DNA of 64,000 nt from Virgisporangium aliadipatigenens (GCF_016863615.1 NZ_BOPF01000039.1:1-64000); one strand, 5' to 3'; counted from the first letter of the stretch, positions 8,120 through 17,070 are shown. Numbers and translations are program-made. Notes: generated from the sequence alone by a model not told the origin.

Positions 8120-9490
8120 CTACCTTTCGAGCTTCTCGGCGGTCTTGCGGGCGGCGATGAGGATCGGGTCCCACACCGGCGCGTAGGGCGGCGCGTAGCC
8201 GAGGTCGAGGCTGAGCATCTCGTCGACGGTCATGCCGTTCCACAGCGCGACGGCCAACGCGTCGATGCGTTTGGCCGCTTCGGCCCGGCCCACGATCTGG
8301 CCGCCGAGGAGCCGGCCGCTGCCGCGTTCGGCGATGAGCTTGACCGTCATGAACTCCGCCCGCGGGTAGTACCCGGCCCGGTTGGTCGACTCGACGGTGG
8401 CGGTGACGTAGGAGAACCCGGCGCGTTCGGCGTCGCTCTCGCGCAGCCCGGTGCGGGCGACCTCGAGCTTGCACACCTTGGTGACCGCGGTCCCGATCAC
8501 CCCGGGGAACGTCGCGTAGCCGCCGCCGATGTTGATGCCGGCGACGCGGCCCTGCTTGTTGGCGTGCGTGCCGAGCGGGATGTGCACGGCCTGTCCGGTG
8601 AGCAGGTGCACGGTCTCCACGCAGTCGCCGGCGGCCCACACGCCGTCGGCGTCCACGACGCGCATGCGCCGGTCGGTCCGCAGCCCGCCGGTGACCCCGA
8701 GCGTCAGCCCGGCCTCCTTCGCGAGGGCGGTGTTGGGCCGGACACCGAGTCCCAGCACCACGATGTCGGCCGGGTGGGTCGCCCTGTCCGTCTCGACGGC
8801 GACGACGCGTCCGTCCTTTGTGGACAGTGCGCGGACGTTCTCGTCGGTGCGGATGGTGATGCCGAGGCCGTCCATGGCCTGGCGCACCAGTTCACCCATG
8901 TCGGGGTCCACTGTGGACATCGGCTGGCCGGCGCGTTCGACAACGGTCACCTCGACGCCGCGGCGCACCAACGCCTCCGCCATCTCGACGCCGATGTACC
9001 CCGCGCCGACGACCACCGCGCGGGCGGGCTTCTCCCGGTCGACCCACTCGCGCACCGCCGCGCCGTCGTCCAGGGTCTGCACGCCGAAGACCCCCGCCGT
9101 GTCGACGCCCGGCCAGTCCGGTTTCACCGGCACGGCGCCCGCCGCGTACACGAGCCGGTCGAAGCCGACCGTGCTCTCGCGGCCGCCGTTGTCCAGGTCG
9201 CGGGCGGTCACCTCGCGCCTGGCCAGGTCGATCCCGACGACCTCGTGACGCATGCGCACGTCGATGGCGTAGTCCTCGCGGAACGTCTTCGGGTCGCGCG
9301 CCACCAGCGCGTCCGGCCCGTCGACGACGTCGCCGACCCAGTACGGGATGCCGCAGGCGGAGTAGGAGGTGAAGTGCCCGCGTTCGAACGCGACGATCTC
9401 CAACTCGTCGACCTTGCGCCGGCGACGGGCCTGCGAGGCGGCGGACATTCCGGCGGCGTCGGCGCCGATGACCACGAGACGTTCGACCAT
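8120..9490 (-). CDS. CoA-disulfide reductase / NADH oxidase-type flavoprotein
   Basis: A 456-aa pyridine-nucleotide disulfide oxidoreductase. The FAD-binding N-terminus (VVIGADAAGMSAA) is followed by the single redox-active cysteine motif SxxCGxPY (C46 in SYSACGIPY), typical of CoA-disulfide reductases and NADH oxidase/peroxidase rather than of CxxxxC reductases. Next come the NAD(P)H motif VVGAGYIGVEMAE (about 160-172), a second FAD motif ending VWAAGD, and a C-terminal dimerisation domain. It probably helps keep low-molecular-weight thiol or persulfide balance. The exact substrate (CoA, mycothiol-related, polysulfide) cannot be fixed. It sits 18 bp downstream of the Memo-like gene and may be co-transcribed. 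Confidence 0.88.
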   Translation of the reverse strand: MVERLVVIGADAAGMSAASQARRRRKVDELEIVAFERGHFTSYSACGIPYWVGDVVDGPDALVARDPKTFREDYAIDVRMRHEVVGIDLARREVTARDLDNGGRESTVGFDRLVYAAGAVPVKPDWPGVDTAGVFGVQTLDDGAAVREWVDREKPARAVVVGAGYIGVEMAEALVRRGVEVTVVERAGQPMSTVDPDMGELVRQAMDGLGITIRTDENVRALSTKDGRVVAVETDRATHPADIVVLGLGVRPNTALAKEAGLTLGVTGGLRTDRRMRVVDADGVWAAGDCVETVHLLTGQAVHIPLGTHANKQGRVAGINIGGGYATFPGVIGTAVTKVCKLEVARTGLRESDAERAGFSYVTATVESTNRAGYYPRAEFMTVKLIAERGSGRLLGGQIVGRAEAAKRIDALAVALWNGMTVDEMLSLDLGYAPPYAPVWDPILIAARKTAEKLER

Positions 9491-9508
9491 CGGTCCAGTG
9501 TGCCCGGA

Positions 9509-10327
9509 TCAGGTGCGGTGGAAGGAGAACGCCGGATATCCGACCACCCGCGACGGGTCCCCGGCGGGCACGTCGGCCGAGGTCGCCAGCGCCAGCCGGG
9601 TGACCCGCAGTCCAGTGTGCGCGGCCCAGGCGACAGTGCCGCGCAGCGCGAAGACCCCGCAGGCGTCCCGCACCCCGATCCGGTCGGCCGCGAGCGCCTC
9701 GATCGCGCCGGCGGTCCGTTCGTCCTGCCGCCGGGCCTGGTCGTCGGGCAGGTAGTGGGAGAGGTCGGTGCTGCACAGCACGACGGTGTCGGGTTCGCCG
9801 GCGAGGGCCGCGATCGTCACGACGACATCGTCCGATGTGGACACTCCGACGCACACCGGCACCACGGCCCGCCCCGGCAGAGCCCGCTGCACGAAGGGCA
9901 CCTGCACCTCGAGGGAATGTTCCGGGGCGTGCGGGGCGTCGTCGACGCGGGCGTGCCCGTCGTGCGCCAGACCGCGGGTGACCGGATCCACGTCGACCTC
10001 ACCGAGCGGGGTCAGCCACCGTTCCGCACTCGGTACCGCACACCCCTTCAGTGGAACTTTGTGTGCCGGCCCGAGCAGCACCACCCTTCGGATGCGTGCG
10101 GCGTGCTTCCTGAGCCGCGCGTACACGTGTGCGGCGACCCGGCCGCTGAAGCGGTATCCCGCGTGCGGCACCACATACGCCGCCGCGAGCCGGTCCCCCT
10201 CCGGAACGTCCACACCCGCCAGGTAACTGTCTATTGTGGACGCCAACGTCTCCGGATCGGCCGGGTAGAACATCCCCGCGACGGCCGGGTGCCGGACGGG
10301 TGACCGCGCCGCCTCCTCGCGTCTCAT
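9509..10327 (-). CDS. amrB: AmmeMemoRadiSam system protein B (Memo-like)
   Basis: A 272-aa Memo-family protein related to the extradiol dioxygenase fold. Metal-ligand-type histidines lie in YVVPHAGYRFSG, LLGPAHKVPL, APEHSLEVQVPF and CSTDLSHYLPD. ATG 10327 overlaps the stop of the upstream radical-SAM gene by 4 bp (ATGA), which fixes the start; a longer frame upstream only overlaps that gene. Family knowledge: Memo, AMMECR1 and a radical-SAM enzyme recur together as the AmmeMemoRadiSam set, whose chemistry is still poorly defined. The AMMECR1 member is not in this window. Confidence 0.9.
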   Translation of the reverse strand: MRREEAARSPVRHPAVAGMFYPADPETLASTIDSYLAGVDVPEGDRLAAAYVVPHAGYRFSGRVAAHVYARLRKHAARIRRVVLLGPAHKVPLKGCAVPSAERWLTPLGEVDVDPVTRGLAHDGHARVDDAPHAPEHSLEVQVPFVQRALPGRAVVPVCVGVSTSDDVVVTIAALAGEPDTVVLCSTDLSHYLPDDQARRQDERTAGAIEALAADRIGVRDACGVFALRGTVAWAAHTGLRVTRLALATSADVPAGDPSRVVGYPAFSFHRT

Positions 10328-11472
10328 AGCGCCAGGGCGCGTCGATCGTGTTTGCCCGCACCGGGTTTCGCCGGATCGGCGAGGCGCAACGGCATCCGCC
10401 GCGACCCCCAGCCGCCCTCCGGCCCGTCGAACCTCCCGGGGATGACAGCACCGCAGGCACACCCGCCGTTGTCGTTCAGCCTGTAGTCGTTTATCTCGTA
10501 CCAGTCACGCACAATGACAGGCGTATCACACTCCGGGCACACGGTGGTCTGGCCGTCAGGGTCGTGCACGTTGCCGGTGTAGACGTACCGGAGTCCGTGC
10601 TCCCGCGCGATCCGCCTGGCCTTTCGGAGGGTTTCCGGCGGAGTGCGAGGCACGTCGCGCATCTTGAAGTCAGGATGGAACGCCGAGAAGTGCAGCGGCA
10701 CATCGGGCCCCAGGTGCTCCGCGAACCACGCGCACTCGGCCGCGATCTCGGCGTCGGAGTCGTTGTGCCCGGGGATGAGCAGCGTCGTCACCTCCAACCA
10801 CACGTCGGTGGTCTTCAGGTATTCCAGCGTCTCCAGCACCGCCGGCAGCCTCGCGAACGTCACCTTCTCGTAGAAGTTCTCGCTGAACGCCTTGAGGTCG
10901 ATGTTGGCGGCGTCCATGTGACCGTAGAACTCGGCGCGCGGCGCGGCGTTCATGTAGCCGGCGCTGACGGCCACCGCCCGGATGCCCCGCTCGCGACAGG
11001 CGTCCGCGACGTCCATCGCGTACTCCATGAAGATCACCGGGTCGTTGTACGTGAACGCGACGCTGCGGCACCCGAACTTCTCCGCCGCCCGCGCCAACCC
11101 GTCAGGACTCGCCGAGGCCGCCAGGGTGTTGGTTTCTCTGCTCTTCGAGATGTCCCAGTTCTGGCAGAACCGGCACGCCAGATTGCACCCCGCCGTCCCG
11201 AACGACAACACGGCGCTACCCGGCAGGAAGTGATTCAGCGGCTTCTTCTCGATCGGGTCCACGCAGAACCCCGACGAGCGCCCGTAGCTGGCGAGAACGA
11301 TCTGGTCGTCGACCCGCCCCCGCACGAAGCACAACCCGCGCTGCCCCTCACGCAGCCGACAGTTGCGCGGACAGACGTCGCACTGGATCCGCCCGTCGTC
11401 CAACCCGTGCCAGTGAGCCGTCGGAACGGTGTACGGATCGGCCAGACTCAGCCGGTCGGGATCTTCGGACAT
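10324..11472 (-). CDS. amrS: AmmeMemoRadiSam system radical SAM enzyme
   Basis: A 382-aa radical SAM protein. The [4Fe-4S]-binding CxxxCxxC is C96-C100-C103 (AGCNLACRFCQ). It is preceded by an extra N-terminal cysteine cluster (C31, C34, C38, C48) and followed near the C-terminus by CPEC and CACG pairs that could bind a second cluster or zinc. This layout, with the GFCVDPIEKKPLNHF segment, is characteristic of the AmmeMemoRadiSam enzyme. It is translationally coupled to the Memo gene. It is divergent from hen1 across a region holding two DnaA boxes. Confidence 0.93.
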   Translation of the reverse strand: MSEDPDRLSLADPYTVPTAHWHGLDDGRIQCDVCPRNCRLREGQRGLCFVRGRVDDQIVLASYGRSSGFCVDPIEKKPLNHFLPGSAVLSFGTAGCNLACRFCQNWDISKSRETNTLAASASPDGLARAAEKFGCRSVAFTYNDPVIFMEYAMDVADACRERGIRAVAVSAGYMNAAPRAEFYGHMDAANIDLKAFSENFYEKVTFARLPAVLETLEYLKTTDVWLEVTTLLIPGHNDSDAEIAAECAWFAEHLGPDVPLHFSAFHPDFKMRDVPRTPPETLRKARRIAREHGLRYVYTGNVHDPDGQTTVCPECDTPVIVRDWYEINDYRLNDNGGCACGAVIPGRFDGPEGGWGSRRMPLRLADPAKPGAGKHDRRALAL

Positions 11473-11513
11473 GCCGGGTCACCTCCCAGGGCACACGCTA
11501 CCCGCGGGACTGG

Positions 11514-11544
11514 TTATCCACAGGCCTCCACAGCGTTATCCACA
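11514..11544 (+). promoter_or_regulatory. Two perfect DnaA boxes
   Basis: TTATCCACA occurs at 11514-11522 and again at 11536-11544, same orientation, 22 bp apart (two helical turns). A third partial CCACAG lies between them at 11528-11533. They sit in the 138-bp divergent promoter between amrS and hen1. No dnaA, dnaN or box cluster is nearby, so this is not an origin. Regulation by DnaA or DnaA titration is an inference. Confidence 0.65.
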
Positions 11545-11610
11545 GGGACGTACACAGCCCCCGGCAAAACCGGGCGACAGGGTCGGCTCGCGCCTGGGAT
11601 CGTCGGATCC

Positions 11611-12891
11611 GTGATCCTCACCGTCTCGACCACGCACCGGCCGGCTACCGATCTCGGGTATCTGCTGGTGAAGCATCCTGACCGGGTTCACACGTTCCGC
11701 ACGTCGTCCGGCGACGCGACGGTCTTCTTTCCCGAGGCCACGCAGGAGCGGTGCACCGCGGCACTGGTGCTGGACGTGGAGCCGGGGCGGGAGTTCGTCA
11801 ACGACCGGGCGTTCGCCGCGTCGAGCCTGCTCGCGGCCGCGCTCAACCAGGTCTTCCGCAGTGCGCTGCGGGGGTTCTCCAAGGACCGGCCGGAGCTGGC
11901 CGGGACGGCCATCCCGCTGGAGATCTCCATCCCGGCCGTTCCGGGCGACGTGGCGAAGTTCTTCGGGCCCCTGGGTTGGACCGTGACGGCGAGCCCGATC
12001 CGGCTCGAGGAGCCGTGGGGTGACAGCCGCTACGTCGACCTCACGCTGAGCGGGACGTTCCGGCTCTCCGAGGCGCTCAACCAGGTGTATGTGCTGCTGC
12101 CCGTGCTGGACGACGAGAAGCACTACTGGGTGGCGCCGGACGAGGTGGACAAGCTGCTGCGGGCCGGCACGGGCTGGCTCGCCACCCACCCCGAGAAGCG
12201 GCTCATCGCCCGCCGCTACCTGGCCCACCAGCGGGCGCTGGTCAACCAGGTGATCGAGCCCGAGGAGCCCGACGAGCAGCGGCCCGAGCGCCCGAGGCCG
12301 CTGGCGGCCGTGCGGCGGGCGGCCGTTCGGGCGGCGCTGGAGCGGGCCGGGGCCACCCGGGTCCTCGACCTGGGCTGCGGGCAGGGTGCGCTCCTGGCCG
12401 AGCTGCTCGCCGACCGCAGGTACACCGAGATCGTGGGAGTCGACGTGTCACCGGGCGCGCTGGAGACCGCCGCCAAGCGGCTTCGGCTGGAACGGCTGCC
12501 GGAGCGGCAGCGTGCGCGCCTGCGCATGTTCCAGGGAAGCCTCGTCTATCGGGACGACCGACTGCGTGGATACGACGCCGCGGTCCTGATGGAGGTCGTG
12601 GAACACCTCGACGAGCCGCGCCTGCCCGCGCTCGTCGACGCGGTCTTCGGCCACGCACAGCCGGAAACCGTCATCGTCACCACCCCGAACCGGGAGTTCA
12701 ACGTCCGCTACGAGGGGCTGACCGGCATGCGTCACGGCGACCATCGCTTCGAGTGGACGCGTGCGGAGTTCCGGGCCTGGGCGGAGGGCATCGCCGGCTA
12801 CTCCGTCGCCTTCGAGGGCGTCGGGGACGCCGACGAGCTGCTCGGCGCCCCGACCCAGCTGGCCGTTTTCACCCGGAAGGAGAAGTCATGA
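11611..12891 (+). CDS. hen1: 3'-terminal RNA ribose 2'-O-methyltransferase Hen1
   Basis: A 426-aa bacterial Hen1. GTG 11611 gives the family-typical N-terminus (ILTVSTTHRPATDLGYLL); longer in-frame readings only cross amrS. The N-terminal half is the bacterial-specific domain that works with Pnkp. The C-terminal half is the methyltransferase: SAM motif VLDLGCGQGALL (about 251-262), metal-binding ExxEH at E328/E331/H332, and H375/H378 in RHGDHRFEW. Hen1 methylates the 2'-OH at the break before ligation, so repaired RNA resists a second cut at the same site. It overlaps pnkp by 4 bp (ATGA), implying a fixed stoichiometry. Confidence 0.95.
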   Translation: MILTVSTTHRPATDLGYLLVKHPDRVHTFRTSSGDATVFFPEATQERCTAALVLDVEPGREFVNDRAFAASSLLAAALNQVFRSALRGFSKDRPELAGTAIPLEISIPAVPGDVAKFFGPLGWTVTASPIRLEEPWGDSRYVDLTLSGTFRLSEALNQVYVLLPVLDDEKHYWVAPDEVDKLLRAGTGWLATHPEKRLIARRYLAHQRALVNQVIEPEEPDEQRPERPRPLAAVRRAAVRAALERAGATRVLDLGCGQGALLAELLADRRYTEIVGVDVSPGALETAAKRLRLERLPERQRARLRMFQGSLVYRDDRLRGYDAAVLMEVVEHLDEPRLPALVDAVFGHAQPETVIVTTPNREFNVRYEGLTGMRHGDHRFEWTRAEFRAWAEGIAGYSVAFEGVGDADELLGAPTQLAVFTRKEKS

Positions 12892-15338
12892 CCAGTGTGG
12901 TGCTGCCGGAGCTGTCGCTCGTCGCGCTCGTCGGCATCTCCGGCTCCGGTAAGAGCACCTTCGCGCGAACGCACTTCAAGCCGACCCAGGTGCTTTCGTC
13001 CGACGCGTTCCGGGCCATGCTCGCCGACGACGAGAACGACCAGTCCGCGACGGCGGAGGCGTTCGACGCGCTGCACTACGTGGCCGGCAAGCGGCTCAAG
13101 GCCGGCCGGCTCACCGTCGTCGACGCCACGAACGTCCAGGAGCACGCCCGCGCCTCCCTGGTGAAGGTGGCGCGTGAGCACGACGTGCTCCCCGTGGCGA
13201 TCGTGCTCGACACCGACCTCGACACCTGTTGGGAACGCACGGAGGCGCGTACCGACCGGGACTTCGGCAAGGGTGTGCTGGTGCGCCAGCACCGCGCGCT
13301 GCGCAAGTCGGTGAAGCGCCTCGCCCAGGAGGGTTTCCGGAAGGTCTTCGTCGTCGCCGATCCGTCCACTGTGGAGGTTTCCTACCAGAAGCTCTACAAC
13401 GACCGGAAGGAACTGACCGGGCCGTTCGACATCTTCGGCGACGTGCACGGCTGCTACGACGAACTCGTGGCGCTGATGGGGAAGCTCGGCTGGGAGGGCA
13501 CCACCCACCCGGAGGGGCGCACGGCCGTCTTCGTCGGTGACCTCGTCGACCGTGGGCCGAACGCGCCCGCGGTGCTGCGGCTCGTCATGGAGATGGTGGC
13601 GGCCGGCACGGCGCTGTGCGTCTCCGGCAACCACGAGGCGAAGCTGCTGCGCAAGCTGCGCGGGCGCAACGTGCGCGTCTCCCACGGCCTCGCCGAAACC
13701 CTGGAACAGCTCGAAGCCAGCCCGGTCGAGGGTCTGGAGGGCTTTCTGGACGGCCTCGTCAGCCACTACGTGCTCGACGGCGGCAACCTCGTCGTCGCGC
13801 ACGCCGGCTGCAAGGAGGCTTTCCAGGGGCGGGCGTCGGGCCGGGTGCGGGCGTTCTGCCTGTACGGGGAGACCACGGGTGAGACCGACGAGTACGGGCT
13901 GCCCGTGCGCTACCCGTGGGCGAACGAGTACCGCGGGCGGGCCATGGTCGTGTACGGGCACACCCCGGTGCCGCGCGCCGAGTGGGTCAACAACACCATC
14001 TGCCTCGACACCGGGTGCGTGTTCGGCGGCGCGATGACGGCACTGCGCTACCCCGAACGCCAACTCGTCTCCGTGCCCGCCGCGCGCGAGTACTACGCGC
14101 CGGCCAGGCCGCTCGAGACACCGCGCGGGGAGGGTCTTCTCCTGACGGACGTCACCGGGCGGCGTTCGATCGACACCGGCTACGGCCGGACAACCGTCAG
14201 CGCGGAAAGTGCCGCGGCGGCCCTGGAGGTGATGAGCCGGTTCGCGCTCGACCCGCGCTGGCTGCGGTGGCTCCCGCCGACGATGGCTCCCTCGTCGACC
14301 TCCACCGTCGAGGGCTACCTCGAACATCCGGCGCAGGCGCTCGCCGACTACGCCAAGGTGGGCGTGACCGAGGTGGTGTGCCAGGAGAAGCACATGGGCT
14401 CCCGGGCCGTCATCCTCGTGGCGCGCACACCGGAGGCGGCCGAGGCGGCGTTCGGGATCGCCGGGCCGGGAGCGGTGTGGACCCGCACGGGGCGGCCGTT
14501 CTTCGCGGACGCGGGCCCGATGCTCGACCGCGTGCGGGCGGCCGTGGACAAGGCCGGGCTCTGGGAGTCGCTGGGCACCGGGTGGGTCATGTTCGACGCG
14601 GAGATCATGCCGTGGTCGGCCAAGGCGCTCGGGCTCATCCGCGACCGGTACGCCTCGGTGGGGGCCGCGGCCGGCGCGGCGCTGCCCCGCGCCCTGGCCG
14701 TGCTCGACGCGGCGGCGGGGCGTGGGCTCGACGTCGCCGCGCTGCGCGATCGGATCGCCACCCGGGCCGGGCACATGGAGTCGTTCCGGCGGGCGTACCG
14801 GCAGTACTGCTGGCCGGTCGACGGGCTGGAAGGGCTGCGCGTGGCGCCGTTCGCGGTGCTGGCCGCCGCCGGCCTGAACGGTGTCACCCGACCCAACGAC
14901 TGGCACCTGGAGCACGTGGACCGGCTGGTGGCGGCCGACCCGGAGCTGTTCGCCCCGACCCGCCGCATCGTCGCGAACGTGGCCGACGTCGACGCGGTCA
15001 CCGACTGGTGGCTGGCGCTGACGGCCAACGGCGGGGAGGGGATGGTCGTGAAGCCGCTCGCCGGGGCCGACCCGGCCGGCCGCGTCCAGCCCGGGCTCAA
15101 GTGCCGGGGCCGGGAGTACCTGCGGCTAATCTACGGGCCGGACTACACCCTGCCGGCGCAGCTGTCGAAACTGCGCCGGCGGGGGCTGGGTCGGAAATGG
15201 CACCTGGCACGGGCCGAGTATCAGTTGGGTGCCGCGGCACTCGATCGGTTTGTCGCCGGGGAGCCGCTATGGCGCACCCACGAACTCGTCTTTGCGATTC
15301 TTGCGTGCGAGAGCGAGCCGGTGGACCCGAGGCTGTGA
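12888..15338 (+). CDS. pnkp: Polynucleotide kinase-phosphatase-ligase Pnkp (RNA repair)
   Basis: An 816-aa three-domain enzyme. The kinase P-loop is GSGKST (K22, S23) near the N-terminus. The calcineurin-type phosphatase has GDVHG (D185, H187), GDLVDRG (D218), GNHE (N248, H249), AHAG and GHTP. The ligase/adenylyltransferase carries motif I KHMG at K501. It heals 5'-OH and 2',3'-cyclic-phosphate RNA ends and seals them with Hen1. AAGGAG is 4 nt before ATG 12888, and the start overlaps the hen1 stop. All catalytic motifs are intact. The gene converges with a dedA-like gene only 13 bp away with no visible terminator. Confidence 0.96.
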   Translation: MTSVVLPELSLVALVGISGSGKSTFARTHFKPTQVLSSDAFRAMLADDENDQSATAEAFDALHYVAGKRLKAGRLTVVDATNVQEHARASLVKVAREHDVLPVAIVLDTDLDTCWERTEARTDRDFGKGVLVRQHRALRKSVKRLAQEGFRKVFVVADPSTVEVSYQKLYNDRKELTGPFDIFGDVHGCYDELVALMGKLGWEGTTHPEGRTAVFVGDLVDRGPNAPAVLRLVMEMVAAGTALCVSGNHEAKLLRKLRGRNVRVSHGLAETLEQLEASPVEGLEGFLDGLVSHYVLDGGNLVVAHAGCKEAFQGRASGRVRAFCLYGETTGETDEYGLPVRYPWANEYRGRAMVVYGHTPVPRAEWVNNTICLDTGCVFGGAMTALRYPERQLVSVPAAREYYAPARPLETPRGEGLLLTDVTGRRSIDTGYGRTTVSAESAAAALEVMSRFALDPRWLRWLPPTMAPSSTSTVEGYLEHPAQALADYAKVGVTEVVCQEKHMGSRAVILVARTPEAAEAAFGIAGPGAVWTRTGRPFFADAGPMLDRVRAAVDKAGLWESLGTGWVMFDAEIMPWSAKALGLIRDRYASVGAAAGAALPRALAVLDAAAGRGLDVAALRDRIATRAGHMESFRRAYRQYCWPVDGLEGLRVAPFAVLAAAGLNGVTRPNDWHLEHVDRLVAADPELFAPTRRIVANVADVDAVTDWWLALTANGGEGMVVKPLAGADPAGRVQPGLKCRGREYLRLIYGPDYTLPAQLSKLRRRGLGRKWHLARAEYQLGAAALDRFVAGEPLWRTHELVFAILACESEPVDPRL

Positions 15339-15351
15339 ATATTCGCAGGCT

Positions 15352-16056
15352 TTACGCGCCGGTGGTGGCGCGCTTCTTCGAACGGCGTTCCCGGAAAATC
15401 TCGATGAATACCGGAAGCACCGAGATGAGGACGATCAGCGCCACCACCGGGAGGATGTACTTGTCGATGTCCTCCGGCGGAATCAGGTCCCGGATCTCCT
15501 TCGCGAGCAGGTAGCCGGCGAGGATGATGCCGTCGGTCCACAGGAGGCCGCCGATGACGTTCCACATGAAGAACTGGCGGGCCGGCATGTGCAGCACCCC
15601 GGCGACCGGGTTGAGGAACGTGCGCACGATCGGGATGAAGCGGGCCAGCACCACGGCCTTGGCCGGGCCGTACTTGGTGAAGTAGTACTCGGCCTTGTCG
15701 ACGTACTCCTGCTTGAACAGCCGCGAGTTGGGCCGGGCGAACAGCTTCCGGCCGTAGCGGGCGCCCAGGTAGTGGCCGAGCTGCGCACCGAGGATGGCGC
15801 AGATCGGCGCCCCGATGAGCAGCAACGTCAGGCTGAGCTTCACGCCGACGAGGTCGACCGCCACGGTGGAGGCGGCGACGCCGGCGAGGAAGAGCAGGGA
15901 GTCGCCCGGCAGGAAGAATCCGACCAGGAGTCCGGTTTCGGCAAAAAGGATGGCCCACACACCGAAAATCCCGCCGGCTTTGATGTAGCCCTTGGGGTCC
16001 AGTGGGTTGAAGGCCATGACCTCGGACAAGGCCCGGGTCTTCTCAGCGGTGTCCAC
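15352..16056 (-). CDS. DedA-family membrane protein (VTT domain)
   Basis: A 234-aa integral membrane protein of the DedA/SNARE-associated family. It has the conserved ETGLLVGFFLPGDSLLF loop helix, the GAQLGHYLGARYGR segment, and ARFIPIVRTFLNPVAG with the two key arginines. Family members are proton-dependent transporters or lipid scramblases of undecaprenyl phosphate or phosphatidylethanolamine-type lipids; which applies here is unknown. It lies 21 bp after the class II aldolase gene on the same strand and could be the last gene of the pyrE-arsR-aldolase run. Confidence 0.9.
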   Translation of the reverse strand: MDTAEKTRALSEVMAFNPLDPKGYIKAGGIFGVWAILFAETGLLVGFFLPGDSLLFLAGVAASTVAVDLVGVKLSLTLLLIGAPICAILGAQLGHYLGARYGRKLFARPNSRLFKQEYVDKAEYYFTKYGPAKAVVLARFIPIVRTFLNPVAGVLHMPARQFFMWNVIGGLLWTDGIILAGYLLAKEIRDLIPPEDIDKYILPVVALIVLISVLPVFIEIFRERRSKKRATTGA

Positions 16057-16077
16057 GGAGAGTCAATGTACCGGCCG

Positions 16078-16716
16078 TCAGACACTGACGGATGAACCGC
16101 CCGGCCACTCCGGCGGAAGGCCGCGCAGCGAGTCCGCCCGTCCCAGCGCCAGCGCGGCATAGGTCAGCCTGGCTGCCTCTTCGAGGTTGAAGACGCGCTT
16201 GAGGGCCAGATCGACGGAGTCCCCCAGGACCGAACACCCATGGTTACCGAGCACCACACAGTCGGTGCCGTCGCGGGAGGCGTCCGCGGCGGCCTCCGCC
16301 ACCTCCGTCCCGCCCGGCGGGTGGAACGGCGTCCGAGCCACCCGGCGCACGAAGAACCGGTGATCGGTCGTCACCAGGCGTACCGGCTCATCCAGTGCAT
16401 CGAGCAGCAACAGCGCCTGCGGATGCAGGTGGATGATGGCCGACACGTCCGGCCGGGCCCGGTAGGTGGCCACGTGCAGGGCCAGCTCACTGGTCGGAGC
16501 GGGCCCGCTGATCAGCGAACCGTCCCGGACGCGCACGCGCGACAGCTCCCCCACGGAAAGCTCGTCGAGCCACGCACCCGTCGGCGTCACCCAGATCTCG
16601 TCGGGGTCCTCAGCCCGGGCGGACAGGTTGCCGCCCGAGCCCACGACGAGACCCGCCGCCACCACTTTCCGGCCGGCCCGCACCAGGTCTTGGCACGGGC
16701 CGCGTCCGTCGACCAC
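16078..16716 (-). CDS. Class II aldolase/adducin-family protein
   Basis: A 212-aa protein with the class II aldolase/ribulose-5-phosphate epimerase fold: GSGGNLSAR phosphate loop (about 27-35), TPTGAWLDEL, the SELALH Glu/His segment, zinc-binding HLHP (about 100-103) and NHGCSVLG. Relatives include L-fuculose-phosphate aldolase, methylthioribulose-phosphate dehydratase and 5-deoxyribulose-phosphate aldolases; no neighbour fixes the substrate. The start is GTG 16716, 3 nt after the arsR stop, so translation is probably linked to the regulator. Confidence 0.85.
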   Translation of the reverse strand: MVDGRGPCQDLVRAGRKVVAAGLVVGSGGNLSARAEDPDEIWVTPTGAWLDELSVGELSRVRVRDGSLISGPAPTSELALHVATYRARPDVSAIIHLHPQALLLLDALDEPVRLVTTDHRFFVRRVARTPFHPPGGTEVAEAAADASRDGTDCVVLGNHGCSVLGDSVDLALKRVFNLEEAARLTYAALALGRADSLRGLPPEWPGGSSVSV

Positions 16717-16719
16717 CCG

Positions 16720-17070
16720 CTACCGGGGGGCCTTACGGGTGGCGCGCTTACGCGGCGGGGTCAGCAGATCCGCGATCGTCCCGATCGCGGTCGGCACCAG
16801 CCGGTAGAACGCCCACACACCACGCTTCTCCCGCTCCAGCAGACCGGCTTCGGTCAGGATCCGGAGGTGGTGGCTCACGGTCGGCTGCGAGAGTCCCAGC
16901 GGCGCGGTGAGGTCACACACGCACGCCTCGCCATCGGGCGAGGACTGGATAAGGCTCAACAGCCGAAGGCGCGCCGGGTCGGCGAGCGCCTTCAGGACGC
17001 CGGCAAGTCGCTCGGCGTCAGCACGGTCGATCGGCTCGCCGGCAAGCGGCGAGATCTGAGGCATCGTCAT
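16720..17070 (-). CDS. ArsR-family metal/metalloid-responsive repressor
   Basis: About 116 aa from ATG 17070 (MTMPQISPLAGEP). The frame is open to an ATG at 17154, but residues upstream do not look like the family and the DNA there carries a palindrome and promoter-like bases, so I place the start at 17070. Alternatives are 17064, 17100 and 17118. The winged helix contains ALADPARLRLLSLIQ, the alpha-3 cysteine pair ACVCDL typical of As/Sb sensors, and LSQPTVSHHLRIL as recognition helix. The C-terminus is basic (PPRKRATRKAPR). No arsenic transporter or reductase is in the window, so the target is unclear; the linked aldolase is the only nearby candidate. Confidence 0.8.
   Translation of the reverse strand: MTMPQISPLAGEPIDRADAERLAGVLKALADPARLRLLSLIQSSPDGEACVCDLTAPLGLSQPTVSHHLRILTEAGLLEREKRGVWAFYRLVPTAIGTIADLLTPPRKRATRKAPR

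Noticed and set aside
11514-11544. Chromosomal replication origin
   Set aside because: Only two DnaA boxes, no AT-rich unwinding element and no dnaA/dnaN/recF genes nearby.
10348-12891. 847-aa extended frame leading into Hen1
   Set aside because: The upstream 421 residues are antisense to amrS and lack family similarity; Hen1 homology begins at GTG 11611.
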